Of a DNA stretch of 64,000 bases, positions 1 to 8,750 are shown in pieces. The stretch is from Tahibacter harae (GTDB lineage Bacteria > Pseudomonadota > Gammaproteobacteria > Xanthomonadales > Rhodanobacteraceae): the NCBI RefSeq assembly GCF_024437735.1, contig NZ_JANFQO010000015.1, positions 62,001 to 126,000 of the forward strand, in the 5' to 3' direction. The notes under the pieces were generated by a model that was given only the letters and a program-made list of their open reading frames with translations, was not told where the DNA came from and did no database searches. Within the stretch, counting starts at the first letter, position 1, and each line of letters opens with the position of its first letter. A program made the translations under genes and the position numbers.

Positions 1-1274
1 ATGATCTCCGCCGCGCGGTTGGCGGCGGCGCGGCCGAACACGACCAGATCCAGCAGCGAATTGGAGCCCAGGCGGTTGGCGCCGTGCACCGATACGCAGG
101 CCGCCTCGCCGATGGCGAACAGCCCGGGCACGACCGCATCCGGATCGTCGCCGAGCTTGCGCACGACTTCGCCGTGGTAGTTGGTCGGGATGCCGCCCAT
201 GTTGTAGTGCACGGTCGGGATCACCGGGATGGGCTGCTTGGCCACGTCCACGCCGGCGAAGATGTGCGCGCTCTCGGCGATGCCCGGCAGCTTCTCGTTG
301 ATGACGCCGGGGCCCAGGTGCATCAGGTTGAGGTGGATATGGTCCGCATTCGGGCCGACGCCGCGGCCTTCGCGGATCTCAATGGTCATCGCGCGCGAGA
401 CCACGTCGCGCGAAGCCAGGTCCTTGGCGTTGGGCGCGTAGCGCTCCATGAAGCGCTCGCCCTTGGAATTGGTCAGATAGCCGCCTTCGCCGCGCACGCC
501 CTCGGTAATCAGGCAGCCGGCGCCGTAGATGCCGGTGGGATGAAACTGCACGAATTCCATGTCCTGCAGCGGCAGGCCGGCACGCAGCACCATGCCGCCG
601 CCGTCGCCGGTGCAGGTATGCGCCGAGGTGGCCGAGAAATAGGCGCGGCCGTAGCCGCCGGTGGCCAGCACCACGGCATGGGCGCGGAACAGGTGCAGCG
701 TGCCCTCGGCCATGTCCAGCGCGATCACGCCGCGGCAGACGCCGTCGGCATCCATGATCAGGTCCAGCGCGAAATACTCGATGTAGAAACGCGCATCGTG
801 CTTGAGCGACTGCTGGTAGAGCGTATGCAGGATGGCGTGGCCGGTACGGTCGGCCGCGGCGCAGGTGCGCTGGGCGGTGCCCTTGCCGTAGTGCGTGGTC
901 ATGCCGCCGAACGGGCGCTGGTAGATCTTGCCTTCCTCGGTGCGCGAGAACGGCACACCGTAGTGTTCCAGCTCGATCACGGCCGGAATCGCCTCGCGGC
1001 ACATGTATTCGATGGCGTCCTGGTCGCCCAGCCAGTCCGACCCCTTGATGGTGTCGTAGAAGTGGAAGCGCCAGTCGTCCTCGCCCATGTTGGCCAGCGC
1101 GGCCGACATGCCGCCCTGCGCCGCGACCGTGTGCGAGCGGGTCGGGAATACCTTGGTGATGCAGGCGGTGTTGAGGCCCTTGGCGGCCATGCCGAAGGTG
1201 GCGCGCAGGCCCGCGCCGCCGGCGCCGACCACGACCACGTCATACTTGTGCTGCTGGATCTTGTAGCTTTGCAT
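1..1274 (-). CDS. sdhA: succinate dehydrogenase flavoprotein subunit SdhA (C-terminus beyond window)
   Basis: Catalytic flavoprotein of complex II, which oxidises succinate to fumarate on the cytoplasmic face of the inner membrane. The reading frame starts at ATG 1274 and stays open to the window edge, giving about 424 residues of a protein usually near 590-600. The N-terminus has the FAD-binding motif [11 protein letters not shown] (residues 13-24) and the covalent-flavin histidine in [12 protein letters not shown] (His48). Further on are [21 protein letters not shown] and [11 protein letters not shown], both typical of the family. It follows sdhD by 4 bp in the order sdhC-sdhD-sdhA. sdhB is expected just outside the window. 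Confidence 0.97.
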   Translation of the reverse strand, partial: MQSYKIQQHKYDVVVVGAGGAGLRATFGMAAKGLNTACITKVFPTRSHTVAAQGGMSAALANMGEDDWRFHFYDTIKGSDWLGDQDAIEYMCREAIPAVIELEHYGVPFSRTEEGKIYQRPFGGMTTHYGKGTAQRTCAAADRTGHAILHTLYQQSLKHDARFYIEYFALDLIMDADGVCRGVIALDMAEGTLHLFRAHAVVLATGGYGRAYFSATSAHTCTGDGGGMVLRAGLPLQDMEFVQFHPTGIYGAGCLITEGVRGEGGYLTNSKGERFMERYAPNAKDLASRDVVSRAMTIEIREGRGVGPNADHIHLNLMHLGPGVINEKLPGIAESAHIFAGVDVAKQPIPVIPTVHYNMGGIPTNYHGEVVRKLGDDPDAVVPGLFAIGEAACVSVHGANRLGSNSLLDLVVFGRAAANRAAEI

Positions 1275-1278
1275 GAGG

Positions 1279-1662
1279 TCAGCTTCCGAAGGCGATGCGG
1301 CCGATCGCCAGCAGGCTGGCCAGGGCGCCGAGCACGGCGAGGAATTTCACCGCGAGCTGGGAGGCGATCTCCAGGCCCGGCGTGTGCACGTAATCCTCGA
1401 TCACCACCTGCAGGCCGAGCTGGGCATGCCAGAACACGGCGAGCACGAAGGCCGCCAGCAGCACCGCGTTGCAGGGCTGCGCGATCAGCGCGCGCGCGCC
1501 GGCGTAGTCGAGATGGATCAGGCTCAGCGCGATCCAGACGAACCACAGCGACAGCGGCACCAGGGCCACGGCGGTGATGCGCTGGACGACGAAATGATGG
1601 GTGCCGCCGCGGGCGGAACCGAGGCCGCGGACGGTCTTGAGCGGTGTGCGCAGCTGGCTCAT
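1279..1662 (-). CDS. sdhD: succinate dehydrogenase membrane anchor subunit SdhD
   Basis: A 127-residue hydrophobic anchor of complex II with three predicted membrane helices (about residues 30-50, 62-80 and 100-122). With SdhC it holds haem b and the ubiquinone site. The segment [20 protein letters not shown] matches the conserved SdhD region with the haem-ligand histidine and the quinone-site Asp-Tyr pair. The ATG at 1662 overlaps the sdhC stop by 4 bp (ATGA), so translation is probably coupled. Assignment rests on hydropathy, this motif and position between sdhC and sdhA. Confidence 0.92.
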   Translation of the reverse strand: MSQLRTPLKTVRGLGSARGGTHHFVVQRITAVALVPLSLWFVWIALSLIHLDYAGARALIAQPCNAVLLAAFVLAVFWHAQLGLQVVIEDYVHTPGLEIASQLAVKFLAVLGALASLLAIGRIAFGS

Positions 1663-2060
1663 GCGCCACCCCGCTGCAGCAGCACGCAGGCCCAGACCAG
1701 GGCGGTCAGCACCAGCGAGCCGATCACCACGATCCAGCCGGTCATGACGAAGGACTTGATCGCGTAGCCGCGGCCGGTGTCTTCGAGCAGGTGGCGCAGG
1801 CCGTTCAACAGATGGAAGGCCAGCGACCAGGTCCAGCCGAACAGCAGGATCTGGCCAAGCAGCGAAGCGGCACAGGCCTGCACCTTGGCGTAGGCCTCGG
1901 GGCCGGCGGCCAGGCCGGCCAGCAGGCAGACCAGCAGAACGGTGCCGGCGGCGAGCGCGATGCCCGTGGCGCGGTGAACGATGGAGGTCACCATCTGGAT
2001 CTGCCAACGGTAGATCTGCAGATGGGGTGAAAGAGGTCTCGCCTGGGGCATGGTCGCCAT
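1659..2060 (-). CDS. sdhC: succinate dehydrogenase cytochrome b556 subunit SdhC
   Basis: A 133-residue membrane anchor with three helices. The N-terminal RPLSPHLQIYRWQIQMVTSIVHRATG holds the family signature with the quinone-binding Ser and Arg (about Ser26 and Arg30). LAFHLLNGLRHLLED carries the axial haem ligand (His83 by alignment with E. coli His84). The annotated ATG is at 2060; an ATG three codons later (MPQARPL) is equally plausible. It is the first gene of the sdhCDA run and is preceded on the same strand by the SdhAF4-like gene. Confidence 0.94.
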   Translation of the reverse strand: MATMPQARPLSPHLQIYRWQIQMVTSIVHRATGIALAAGTVLLVCLLAGLAAGPEAYAKVQACAASLLGQILLFGWTWSLAFHLLNGLRHLLEDTGRGYAIKSFVMTGWIVVIGSLVLTALVWACVLLQRGGA

Positions 2061-2143
2061 CCTTTACGCCAACCGGGATTCCGGATCCGGCGCCACAGCA
2101 ACCTCAGGCGGACAGTGCGCGGCCCGGAGCCGCGACCGCGTCG

Positions 2144-2314
2144 TCAGAAATCGATGCAACGCCCATTCTTCTCCCAGTCGCCGTAGCGGGTCGGCTCCGG
2201 CCCCTGGCGGCCGCCTATTTCGCGCGGACGCGACTGGGCGTCCGCCGGTGCGGGAGCACTGGGCTCGGGCACGGCGCGATCGGGCGGAACTGGCTGGGAA
2301 GTGGATTCGGGCAT
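2144..2314 (-). CDS. SdhAF4-like (DUF1674) succinate dehydrogenase assembly factor
   Basis: A small 56-residue protein whose C-terminus, GPEPTRYGDWEKNGRCIDF, is the DUF1674/SdhAF4 signature (PTRYGDWE-x-x-GR-C-x-DF). In mitochondria SdhAF4 binds flavinylated SdhA and supports its assembly with SdhB. The N-terminal half is low-complexity and Pro/Ala-rich, as is usual for the family. The frame stays open upstream, but the ATG at 2314 gives the normal short length. It lies on the sdh strand, 83 bp upstream of sdhC, which supports a role in complex II maturation. The role in this organism is inferred from family and position. Confidence 0.85.
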   Translation of the reverse strand: MPESTSQPVPPDRAVPEPSAPAPADAQSRPREIGGRQGPEPTRYGDWEKNGRCIDF

Positions 2315-2481
2315 AGGTCTTGAAGCGGCGCGAAGGTTAGCGCCGGCAGGTAGAACTGACAACCCTTGCGCGGCGCACAAGAGGCCGCGGCAGGCCCGCG
2401 CTGCGACCAAAGTCGCCTCGCGGCGGCCGCCGGCCGCCGCCATTTGCGATACTCGGCGACTACGCTTCGAGGACCTGCCGC

Positions 2482-3309
2482 GTGACCCTATCCAGCCCTG
2501 CCGAGCTGATCGAACTCAACGGCGCCGATGCGGAGAAATTCGCCCAGGCCCAGTTCTGCAACGACGTGAGCGGCCTCGCTCCCGGCGCCAGCCAGCTCAG
2601 CGCCTGGCTCAATCCGCAAGGCCGCGTGCGCCGCATGTTCCACCTGCTGCGCGCCGGCGAGGAACGCTACCTGCTGCTGCTGCGCGGCGGCACCGCGGCC
2701 CCCGTCATCGCGCCGCTGCGCATGTTCGTGCTGCGCCTGAAGGTGCAGGTGGCCGCGCTTGACGGCTGGCGCTGGCACGAGCTGGCGCCGGACGAGGACG
2801 CCGGCGAGTCCTGGGCCCTGCCCCTGCCCGGCGGCACGCGCCGCCTGCTGCTGCAATCGCCGCAGGCGGCGGCGCCAGGCCGCATCGGCGCGCAGGAAAC
2901 CGCCGCGCGCGACATCGATGCCGGCCTGCCCTGGCTACCCGAAGCCGCGCTGGAACAGGCCCTGCCCTCGTGGCTGGAATTCGCCCGACTGGGCGCCATC
3001 AGCCATGCCAAGGGCTGCTATCCCGGCCAGGAGATCGTCGCCCGCCTGCATTTCCGCGGCGGCGGCGACAAGCGCGTGCTGGCCGTGGTGGAAGGCACGG
3101 TCGAGCCAGGGCCGGACGGCCTGCTGCGCGACCCCGCCGGGGCCGAGGCCGGGCTGCTGCTGCAGCGTGTTTCACGCAGCGACGGCGGCTGGCGCGCCCT
3201 GGCCGTGGTCAAGCGCGAGCACGCAGCGCCAGGCAGCACCCTGTCCACGGAGAACGGCCAGGCCTGCCAGGTCGCCGCAGCGCCCTGGCAGCGCGCCGCA
3301 GAGCAATAA
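2482..3309 (+). CDS. ygfZ: YgfZ/GcvT-domain folate-binding protein
   Basis: A 275-residue tetrahydrofolate-binding protein of the YgfZ (IbaG57/COG0354) family, which supports maturation or repair of Fe-S enzymes such as MiaB. The diagnostic motif KGCYPGQEIVARLHFRG, with the conserved Cys, is present near residue 180. The start is GTG 2482, since no ATG in frame lies near the conserved N-terminus (TLSSPAELIELNGADAEKF). It diverges from the sdh cluster, whose Fe-S enzyme is a plausible client; that link is inference. Confidence 0.93.
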   Translation: MTLSSPAELIELNGADAEKFAQAQFCNDVSGLAPGASQLSAWLNPQGRVRRMFHLLRAGEERYLLLLRGGTAAPVIAPLRMFVLRLKVQVAALDGWRWHELAPDEDAGESWALPLPGGTRRLLLQSPQAAAPGRIGAQETAARDIDAGLPWLPEAALEQALPSWLEFARLGAISHAKGCYPGQEIVARLHFRGGGDKRVLAVVEGTVEPGPDGLLRDPAGAEAGLLLQRVSRSDGGWRALAVVKREHAAPGSTLSTENGQACQVAAAPWQRAAEQ

Positions 3310-3387
3310 ATCACGTCAAAATAACGCCAGAAGATCGCATATACTCAAGACTATTCCGCTATCAGGGCTTCACAGGGGAGATGCGGC

Positions 3388-4209
3388 ATGTCCCAAGCTC
3401 GGCTGACCACGTGGCGGCAGCGTCTGCTGGCCTGCGTCCTGTCCCTGTCCGCACTGGGCTGTCTGCCCGCCCGGGCCGACTACACCTTCGTGGTCGAGCC
3501 CGTCTACGGGCCGCAGAAGGCGGCCGAGGTCTACAAGCCTCTGGTCGACTACATCGCCAAGGCCAGCGGCGAAAAGATCACCCTGGTAACCCCGAAGAAC
3601 TATCACTTCTACTGGCGTGACCTGCGCGCCAACGAGAAATTCGATTTCTCGCTGGACGAGGCCCACCTCGCCGACTACCGCATCGCCCGCTTCCAGTTCG
3701 TGCCGCTGGTGCGCACGGCCGAGCGGCAGAGCTATACCCTGGTCACCAATGTCGATCTGCAGGACAAGGGCATAGAGGCCCTGGTCGGGCGCAAGATCGT
3801 CTGCATGGGCGCGCCCAGCCTGGGCTACGCCCTGCTGCTGGGCTTCTACCCCAACCCCATCCAGCAGCCGGACATCGAATCCTCCGCCGCTTCCTGGCGC
3901 GACGCGGTCGAAGCCGTGTTCGCCGGCGAAGCCGAGGCAGCCATGGTGCCGACGTGGCTCAAGGACCAGTACCCCAACCTCACCCCGGTCAAGACCTCGG
4001 TGGAATTCGCCGGCGCTGCCATCCTGGCCGCCCCGACCGTGCCCGAGGCGGTGCGCAACAAGGTCGCCGAAGCCCTGCTCAAGCTGGACCAGGATCCGGC
4101 CATGTCCAATCTGCTGCTGGAGCTGGGCATCTCCAAGTTCGTCGGTGCCAGCGCGGCCGACTACAAGGGCGCGGAAGTCATGCTCAAGGACTTCTACGGC
4201 TACCAGTGA
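3388..4209 (+). CDS. PhnD/SsuA-type periplasmic substrate-binding protein
   Basis: A 273-residue exported protein. Residues 1-30 form a signal peptide ending in LPARA-DY. The rest resembles the phosphate/phosphonate-type (PhnD, transferrin-fold) binding family: GPQKAAEVYKPLVDYIAKASGEKITLVTPKNY at the start, FDFSLDEAHLADYR, then LVGRKIVCMGAPSLGYALLLGF. A clear Shine-Dalgarno (AGGGGAG, 3373-3379) lies eight bases before ATG 3388. No ABC permease or ATPase gene is adjacent, so it may be an orphan receptor that feeds a sensor rather than a transporter. The ligand cannot be told from sequence. Confidence 0.8.
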   Translation: MSQARLTTWRQRLLACVLSLSALGCLPARADYTFVVEPVYGPQKAAEVYKPLVDYIAKASGEKITLVTPKNYHFYWRDLRANEKFDFSLDEAHLADYRIARFQFVPLVRTAERQSYTLVTNVDLQDKGIEALVGRKIVCMGAPSLGYALLLGFYPNPIQQPDIESSAASWRDAVEAVFAGEAEAAMVPTWLKDQYPNLTPVKTSVEFAGAAILAAPTVPEAVRNKVAEALLKLDQDPAMSNLLLELGISKFVGASAADYKGAEVMLKDFYGYQ

Positions 4210-4700
4210 GCAGCATCGCGCCACGGCATACATTCTGCACAAGCGGAAAAACTGGAAAAAGTACACGGTAACGGCGGCAAAACGACCGCTGAACCAGGAT
4301 GTTAGCTCCGTGTTAACGCCCGCCCCGCGGGTTTGACAGCACCGCGTTTGCCGGCTAGGGTGCGCTCCACGAATCCCGGCGGGTCGCCATTCCCGCACCC
4401 CAGAATCGGGCCTGGAGGCCCGAAGACCAGATCACGCGAACCGGAAGTCATTCGGATCGCGCGGTTTTTGACGGCCGGAGCCCTGCTCGGCTGGCCGTCC
4501 TGGTAAAGCGCCGCAGCCCGGTGGGCGGCGGCTTGATCAACCGGCCGTAAGCCAGCGCGGGCGTCCACTGCCCAGGAATGCGCACCGGCACGGCCACGCC
4601 GCCAGGACACGAACGCGCGGCGCAACCGACATCGCGATCCCCGCTCAGCCATGGTCATCCGATCCGCTGCGCGCCGGCACGTGTGCACGGAGGTATGAGC
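4210..4700. other. intergenic region, no gene recognised
   Basis: About 490 bp between the PhnD-like gene and the cell-wall hydrolase. No frame has recognisable protein features. The only notable element is a possible promoter near 4333. Frames open through the last 120 bp belong to the region upstream of the hydrolase and look non-coding. Confidence 0.5.
4333..4361 (+). promoter_or_regulatory. possible sigma-70 promoter
   Basis: A perfect -35 TTGACA (4333-4338), a 17-bp spacer and a weak -10 TAGGGT (4356-4361), pointing toward the cell-wall hydrolase about 340 bp downstream. The -10 matches consensus in only three of six bases and the leader would be long, so this is tentative. Confidence 0.25.
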
Positions 4701-5138
4701 ATGAAGCTGGGCCTGTTGCTCTGGATGACTACGGTCATGCCACAGCCTATCGCCGACCAGACCTGTCTGGCAGCCACCATCTATCTGGAAGCCCGCAGCG
4801 AATCCACCCGCGGCCAGATGGCGGTGGCCGAGGTCGGCCTGCACCGCCTCGACCAGGGACGCTGGGGCGACAGCCTGTGCGAGGTGCTCAAGGCCAAGCG
4901 CCAATTTGCCTTGTCCATTACCAGCAAAAATTACGAAATGGACAATCTGGAAGCGTGGACAAAGTCCTGGGCCATCGCGAGCAGCGCGCGCAGCATCTGG
5001 CTGCTGCCGGAAAACCTGCGCATCCGCGTTGCTCCCGGCGCGAGCCATTTCGTCGCCAACTACGCCGAGCAGCAGAGCTGGGCGCTGGGCCGCCCGGTCG
5101 CGGTGATCGGACCTCACCGCTTCTACGCCCTGAACTGA
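4701..5138 (+). CDS. SleB/CwlJ-type cell wall hydrolase
   Basis: A 145-residue exported protein of the Hydrolase_2 (SleB/CwlJ) family, which acts on peptidoglycan glycan strands. The hallmark TCLAATIYLEARSESTRGQMAVAEV follows a short hydrophobic leader (MKLGLLLWMTTVMPQPIA), and the putative catalytic Glu is in YLEARSE. The C-terminal half has ASHFVANYAEQQSW and PHRFYALN, as in family members. Of two close ATGs (4695 and 4701), 4701 has the better spacing from GGAGG at 4689-4693. A 9-bp GC hairpin follows the stop. Confidence 0.8.
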   Translation: MKLGLLLWMTTVMPQPIADQTCLAATIYLEARSESTRGQMAVAEVGLHRLDQGRWGDSLCEVLKAKRQFALSITSKNYEMDNLEAWTKSWAIASSARSIWLLPENLRIRVAPGASHFVANYAEQQSWALGRPVAVIGPHRFYALN

Positions 5139-5159
5139 GCGCAGCGCGATGCGCTGCGC
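5139..5159 (+). terminator. hairpin immediately after the cell-wall hydrolase stop
   Basis: GCGCAGCGC (5139-5147), loop GAT, GCGCTGCGC (5151-5159): a perfect 9-bp stem that starts right after the TGA. No U-tract follows, so termination is uncertain; it may be the edge of the neighbouring extragenic repeat. Confidence 0.4.
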
Positions 5160-5160
5160 A

Positions 5161-5217
5161 GGGATTGGTGATTCGGGAGTCGCGAAAAGCACCGCCCCGC
5201 TCTGACCAATCCCGAAT
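5161..5217. repeat. dispersed GGGATT(C/G)GG palindromic repeat, copy A
   Basis: GGGATTGGTGATTCGGGA (5161-5178) is answered by ACCAATCCCGAATCCC (5205-5220) in inverted orientation. Copies of the same motif pair lie near 6485, 9562/9815, 15657/15748 and 36913/36966, always between genes. Confidence 0.6.
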
Positions 5218-5293
5218 CCCCGCCCGATCCCCTCTCCCGGTTTGCCGCCCCGTCCGCTAGCATCGCAGCTTTAGACGCGGGCAGACCGGGCCG

Positions 5294-6478
5294 ATGGAAG
5301 CGCTGTACCAACGTGTGCGCGAGCTGGATCCGCGGGGCGCCGCCGACGCCCTGCACGACTGCGACGACGCCCAGATAGCCGCCGTGCTGGCGCGCCTCAA
5401 TCCGGGCCAGGCAGTGGAGATACTTGAGGAATTCCCGCCGACCCGGCGCGAACGCATCGCCGCCGCCGACCAGGCCGGCGAGCAGTGGCTGGAAGACGTA
5501 GCCTGGCCCGAGTCGAGCGTGGGCCGGCTGATGGAAGCGCCCAACGCCGTGTTCGCGCCGGGCACGCGCATACACGAAGCCGTGGAAACGCTGCGCGAGG
5601 CGGTCAAGCAAAGCCTGATCACCTACCTCTATGTGCTGGACAAGCAGGACCGCCTGATCGGCGTGGTCGCCTTCCGCGAGCTGCTGTTCGCCAATCCCGA
5701 CGACACCCTGGCCGAAGTCATGCTGCGCGAGCCGTTCTCGCTGCGCGGCGACATGGACCTGATCGACGCCATGCATGCCGTGGTTACGCGGCACTATCCG
5801 GTCTATCCGGTCTGCGACAGCGAAGGCCGCCTGATCGGCGTGGTGCGCGGCTCGGTGCTGTTCGAGCAGCAGGCCTTCGAGATAAGCGCCCAGGCCGGCG
5901 CCATGGTCGGTGTGGAGAAAGAGGAACGCGCCGCGACACCGTGGCTGCGCTCGCTCAAGTTCCGCCATCCCTGGCTGCAGCTCAACCTGTTCACCGCCTT
6001 CATCGCCGCGGCCACGGTCGGCCTGTTCCAGGACACGGTCAACCGCATCGTGCTGCTGGCCATCTTCATACCCGTGCTGTCGGGCCAGTGCAGCAATACC
6101 GGCTGCCAGTCGCTGGCGGTGACCCTGCGCGGCATGACCCTGGGCGAAGTGCGCGCCTCCCAGGCCGGCGCGCTGATGGCCAAGGAGGCCTGGCTGGGCC
6201 TGATCAACGGCACCCTGACCGGCCTGGTCGCCGGCATCGCCATGGTAGTGATGGCGCATATGCAGAACCATCCCCAACCGCTGACCCTGGGCCTGATCAC
6301 GCTGGCCGCCATGGCCGCGAGCTGCGCGGTCTCCGGCATGGCCGGCGCGGCTGTGCCGCTGGTACTCAAGCGCCTGGGCGCGGATCCGGCCACTGCCTCC
6401 AGCATCTTCCTGACCACGGCGACGGATGTCGTCAGCATGGGCATGTTTCTGGGGATGGCGGCCTGGCTGGTGGCGTGA
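5294..6478 (+). CDS. mgtE: MgtE-like magnesium transporter with CBS domains
   Basis: A 394-residue protein with MgtE architecture. Residues 1-70 are the helical MgtE_N superhelix (LARLNPGQAVEILEEFPPTRRERI), about 75-200 form two CBS domains (VLDKQDRLIGVVAFREL; VCDSEGRLIGVVRGSVL), and about 230-394 hold five membrane helices. The membrane-core loop reads LSGQCSNTGCQSLAVTLRG where most MgtE proteins have GGNAGTQS. The last helix keeps the Asp of the Mg-binding motif (TTATDVVSMGMFL). It is slightly shorter than typical members (about 450). It is probably an Mg2+ or Co2+ channel gated by cytosolic Mg2+, but the changed selectivity-loop region leaves the substrate open. Confidence 0.85.
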   Translation: MEALYQRVRELDPRGAADALHDCDDAQIAAVLARLNPGQAVEILEEFPPTRRERIAAADQAGEQWLEDVAWPESSVGRLMEAPNAVFAPGTRIHEAVETLREAVKQSLITYLYVLDKQDRLIGVVAFRELLFANPDDTLAEVMLREPFSLRGDMDLIDAMHAVVTRHYPVYPVCDSEGRLIGVVRGSVLFEQQAFEISAQAGAMVGVEKEERAATPWLRSLKFRHPWLQLNLFTAFIAAATVGLFQDTVNRIVLLAIFIPVLSGQCSNTGCQSLAVTLRGMTLGEVRASQAGALMAKEAWLGLINGTLTGLVAGIAMVVMAHMQNHPQPLTLGLITLAAMAASCAVSGMAGAAVPLVLKRLGADPATASSIFLTTATDVVSMGMFLGMAAWLVA

Positions 6479-6484
6479 GGACCC

Positions 6485-6500
6485 GGGATTGGGGATTCGC
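6485..6500. repeat. dispersed GGGATT(C/G)GG repeat, half copy B
   Basis: GGGATTGGGGATTCGC just after the mgtE stop. It matches one arm of the extragenic repeat family described at 5161; no inverted partner was found nearby. Confidence 0.45.
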
Positions 6501-6583
6501 AAAGGCAGCGTGCGGCGGTCTCGCGCGCCTTGCCTCGCCGGTGAATTTCCGCGCTGGATTTCAGCGCGGCGGCGGCCGCTACT

Positions 6584-7564
6584 TCAGCTGCGCAGGCCGA
6601 ACCAGCGCCGCGGCAGCAGCAGCTTGAGCGCGCGCTCGGCGCTTTTGCGGCGCAGGCCAGGCTGACGCAGACCGCGCCAGATCGGGCCCAGCCATTCGCG
6701 CCGCGGCCGGTCCAGGATCGCCGCGCGCGCATCGGCTTCTATGCGATACATCTGCACCAGCTGCAGCGCCAGGCGGCGGCGCGCGGGGTCCAGTTGCAGC
6801 GGACCTTCCAGCGCGCGCTGCAGGTCCGCCGCGATCTCCCGGTACATGCGCACCGTACGTTCGTAGCGGCGGCGGAAACGCTGCGGCGAATCGTCGCCGC
6901 GGGCGAACACCCAGGCGCCCAGGCTGTCGGCGTGGACGCGGTAGTCGATCAGCACCTCGTCCAGGCACAGGCCGCGGCCCAGCAGGGCCGCGCGCAGGCT
7001 GAGGATGTTGTCCTCGACCATGGCATCGATGGGCCCGAAGCGCGTGTACAGCTCGCGCCGGTAGGCGACCGAGGCGCCGAGCAAGGTGACCAGCTTGCCG
7101 GCGCGGGCGAAATAGGCCAGGTCGAACTGCGCCGGCATATGCCGCACGCCGGCGCGCAGCGGCCGGCCCTGGGCGTCGATCTCGTCCACGCAGGAACCGA
7201 CTATGTACACATCGGGATTTTCAGAAAACGCCGCAAGACAGCGCGCCACGCGCTGCGGCCGCGAGATGTCGTCGCCGGCCATGTAGACGATGATCTCGCC
7301 GCCGGCGATGGCCAGCAGTTCGCTCAGATGCCCGCCCAGGCCGAGATTGCGCTCGGTGCGCCGCACCGTGACCCGGTGCGGGCCGCTGTAGCCGGCCACA
7401 TGGCGCTGGGCGATGGCGAAAGTGTCGTCCGGCGAGGAATCGTCGGAAATGATGATCTCGCAGGGCACGGTCTGCGCCAGTGCGCCGTCGATCGCGGCGG
7501 CGATGGTCTCGGCCGAACGCCAGGCCAGCAGCAGAATGCTTGCGGAAAACGGTGGCGGGGTCAT
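6584..7564 (-). CDS. family 2 glycosyltransferase
   Basis: A 326-residue cytoplasmic GT-A glycosyltransferase. The N-terminus FSASILLLAWRSAETIAAAIDGALAQ, then IIISDDSSPDDTFAIA (nucleotide-sugar binding) and IIVYMAGDDISRP (DxD-like metal site) are typical of GT2. EDNILSLRAALLGRGLCLDEVLIDYRVH is the acceptor-side region. The ATG at 7564 puts the Rossmann strand at the N-terminus; upstream in-frame sequence is not family-like. The gene stands alone, so the glycan it modifies is unknown. Confidence 0.85.
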   Translation of the reverse strand: MTPPPFSASILLLAWRSAETIAAAIDGALAQTVPCEIIISDDSSPDDTFAIAQRHVAGYSGPHRVTVRRTERNLGLGGHLSELLAIAGGEIIVYMAGDDISRPQRVARCLAAFSENPDVYIVGSCVDEIDAQGRPLRAGVRHMPAQFDLAYFARAGKLVTLLGASVAYRRELYTRFGPIDAMVEDNILSLRAALLGRGLCLDEVLIDYRVHADSLGAWVFARGDDSPQRFRRRYERTVRMYREIAADLQRALEGPLQLDPARRRLALQLVQMYRIEADARAAILDRPRREWLGPIWRGLRQPGLRRKSAERALKLLLPRRWFGLRS

Positions 7565-7670
7565 GCCGGCGCGCGGAACAGGAAAGACGCGCGAGTCTAG
7601 CAGGTCGCGCCGCCGGCCCGAGCCACGCCCGGGCTTGCCTGGCGCCGCGGCGCGCGGCCAGACTTGGGCC

Positions 7671-8450
7671 ATGAGCGTCCTCGAACTGATCGACAGCCAC
7701 TGCCACCTGGACGCGCCGGAATTCGACGCCGACCGCGCCGATGTCGTCGCCCGCGCCCGCGCCGCCGGCGTCCACGCGCAGGTGATCCCGGCCATACGCG
7801 CGGCGGACTGGCCGGCGCTGCGCCGGCTCTGCGCGGACACGCCGGGGCTCTACCCGGCCTATGGCCTGCATCCGGTCTACCTGGCCGATCATCGCGACGA
7901 GGACCATGCCCGGCTGCGCGATTTCCTCGCCGCCGGCGATGCGGTCGCGGTCGGCGAATGCGGCCTGGACTATTTCATCGAGAGCCTGGACGTGGGAACC
8001 CAGCGCCGGCATTTCCGCGCCCAGCTGGAACTGGCGCGGGAATTCTCCCTGCCGCTGATCGTGCATGCACGCCGCGCGGTGGAGGAAGTGATACACACGG
8101 TGCGCGAGATCGGCGGTCTGCGCGGCGTGGTGCACAGCTACGGCGGCAGCGAGGAACAGGCTGCGCAATTGTGGAAACTGGGATTCTGCCTGGGCATAGG
8201 CGGCCCGCTGAGCTATGCGCGGGCGCTGCGCCTGCGCCGGGTGGTGGCGCAGATGCCGCTGCAGCAACTGCTGCTGGAAAGCGATGCGCCGGACCAGCCG
8301 CTGGCCGCAGAACGCGGCCAGCGCAACGAACCGGCCAGCGTGGCCGCGGTGCTGGATCTGGTCGCCGAACTGCGCCCGGAGCCGCGCGAGGAGATCGCCG
8401 CGGCCACGCGCGACAACGCGCGGCGGCTGTTCAATCTCGCGCCGGCTTGA
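7671..8450 (+). CDS. tatD: TatD-family metal-dependent DNase
   Basis: A 259-residue TIM-barrel hydrolase of the TatD family (3'-5' exonuclease/deaminase-fold). Metal ligands are in IDSHCHLD (residues 7-14), VGECGLDYF, PLIVHARRA, GVVHSYGGS and LLLESDAP, all in the expected order. The ATG at 7671 is nine residues before the first HxH. It is divergent from the glycosyltransferase and its 3' end overlaps the convergent DUF6116 gene by 20 bp. Confidence 0.92.
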   Translation: MSVLELIDSHCHLDAPEFDADRADVVARARAAGVHAQVIPAIRAADWPALRRLCADTPGLYPAYGLHPVYLADHRDEDHARLRDFLAAGDAVAVGECGLDYFIESLDVGTQRRHFRAQLELAREFSLPLIVHARRAVEEVIHTVREIGGLRGVVHSYGGSEEQAAQLWKLGFCLGIGGPLSYARALRLRRVVAQMPLQQLLLESDAPDQPLAAERGQRNEPASVAAVLDLVAELRPEPREEIAAATRDNARRLFNLAPA

Positions 8451-8670
8451 ACTCGCCGTCCAGCGGCTGCGGCTCGCGCCGCTTCTTCCAGCGCGCCAGC
8501 GCCAGCGTGGCCAGGGCGAGCAGGATCTCGTCGGCGAAGGGGATGAAATCCGGCACGACCAGGTCCACCAGGAACAGGCCGGCGGTCAGCGCGAGCAGGC
8601 GCGGAAAGCGCAACTTGCCCGCGTAGGCCAGCAGCGGACCGAACAGGAACGAACGCACCGAAGCGGACAT
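8431..8670 (-). CDS. small membrane protein, DUF6116-like
   Basis: A 79-residue protein with one or two hydrophobic segments (LLALTAGLFLVDLVVPDF and ILLALATLALARW), then a basic, hydrophilic tail (KKRREPQPLDGEFKPARD). It resembles the small DUF6116 proteins common in Xanthomonadales. Function is unknown. Its 3' end overlaps the end of tatD tail to tail. Confidence 0.7.
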   Translation of the reverse strand: MSASVRSFLFGPLLAYAGKLRFPRLLALTAGLFLVDLVVPDFIPFADEILLALATLALARWKKRREPQPLDGEFKPARD

Positions 8671-8750
8671 GGTCAGCGGCTCCCCCGCAGAAGACGACAC
8701 CGCCCAAGATGGGTACGGCGATGGCCGGCACAAGCGGCCGCAATCGTAAA

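Noticed and set aside
84-1577. 497-codon plus-strand open frame
   Set aside because: It is antisense to sdhA and sdhD, has His/Gly/Arg/Ala-rich composition from GC-biased third positions, and no family features.
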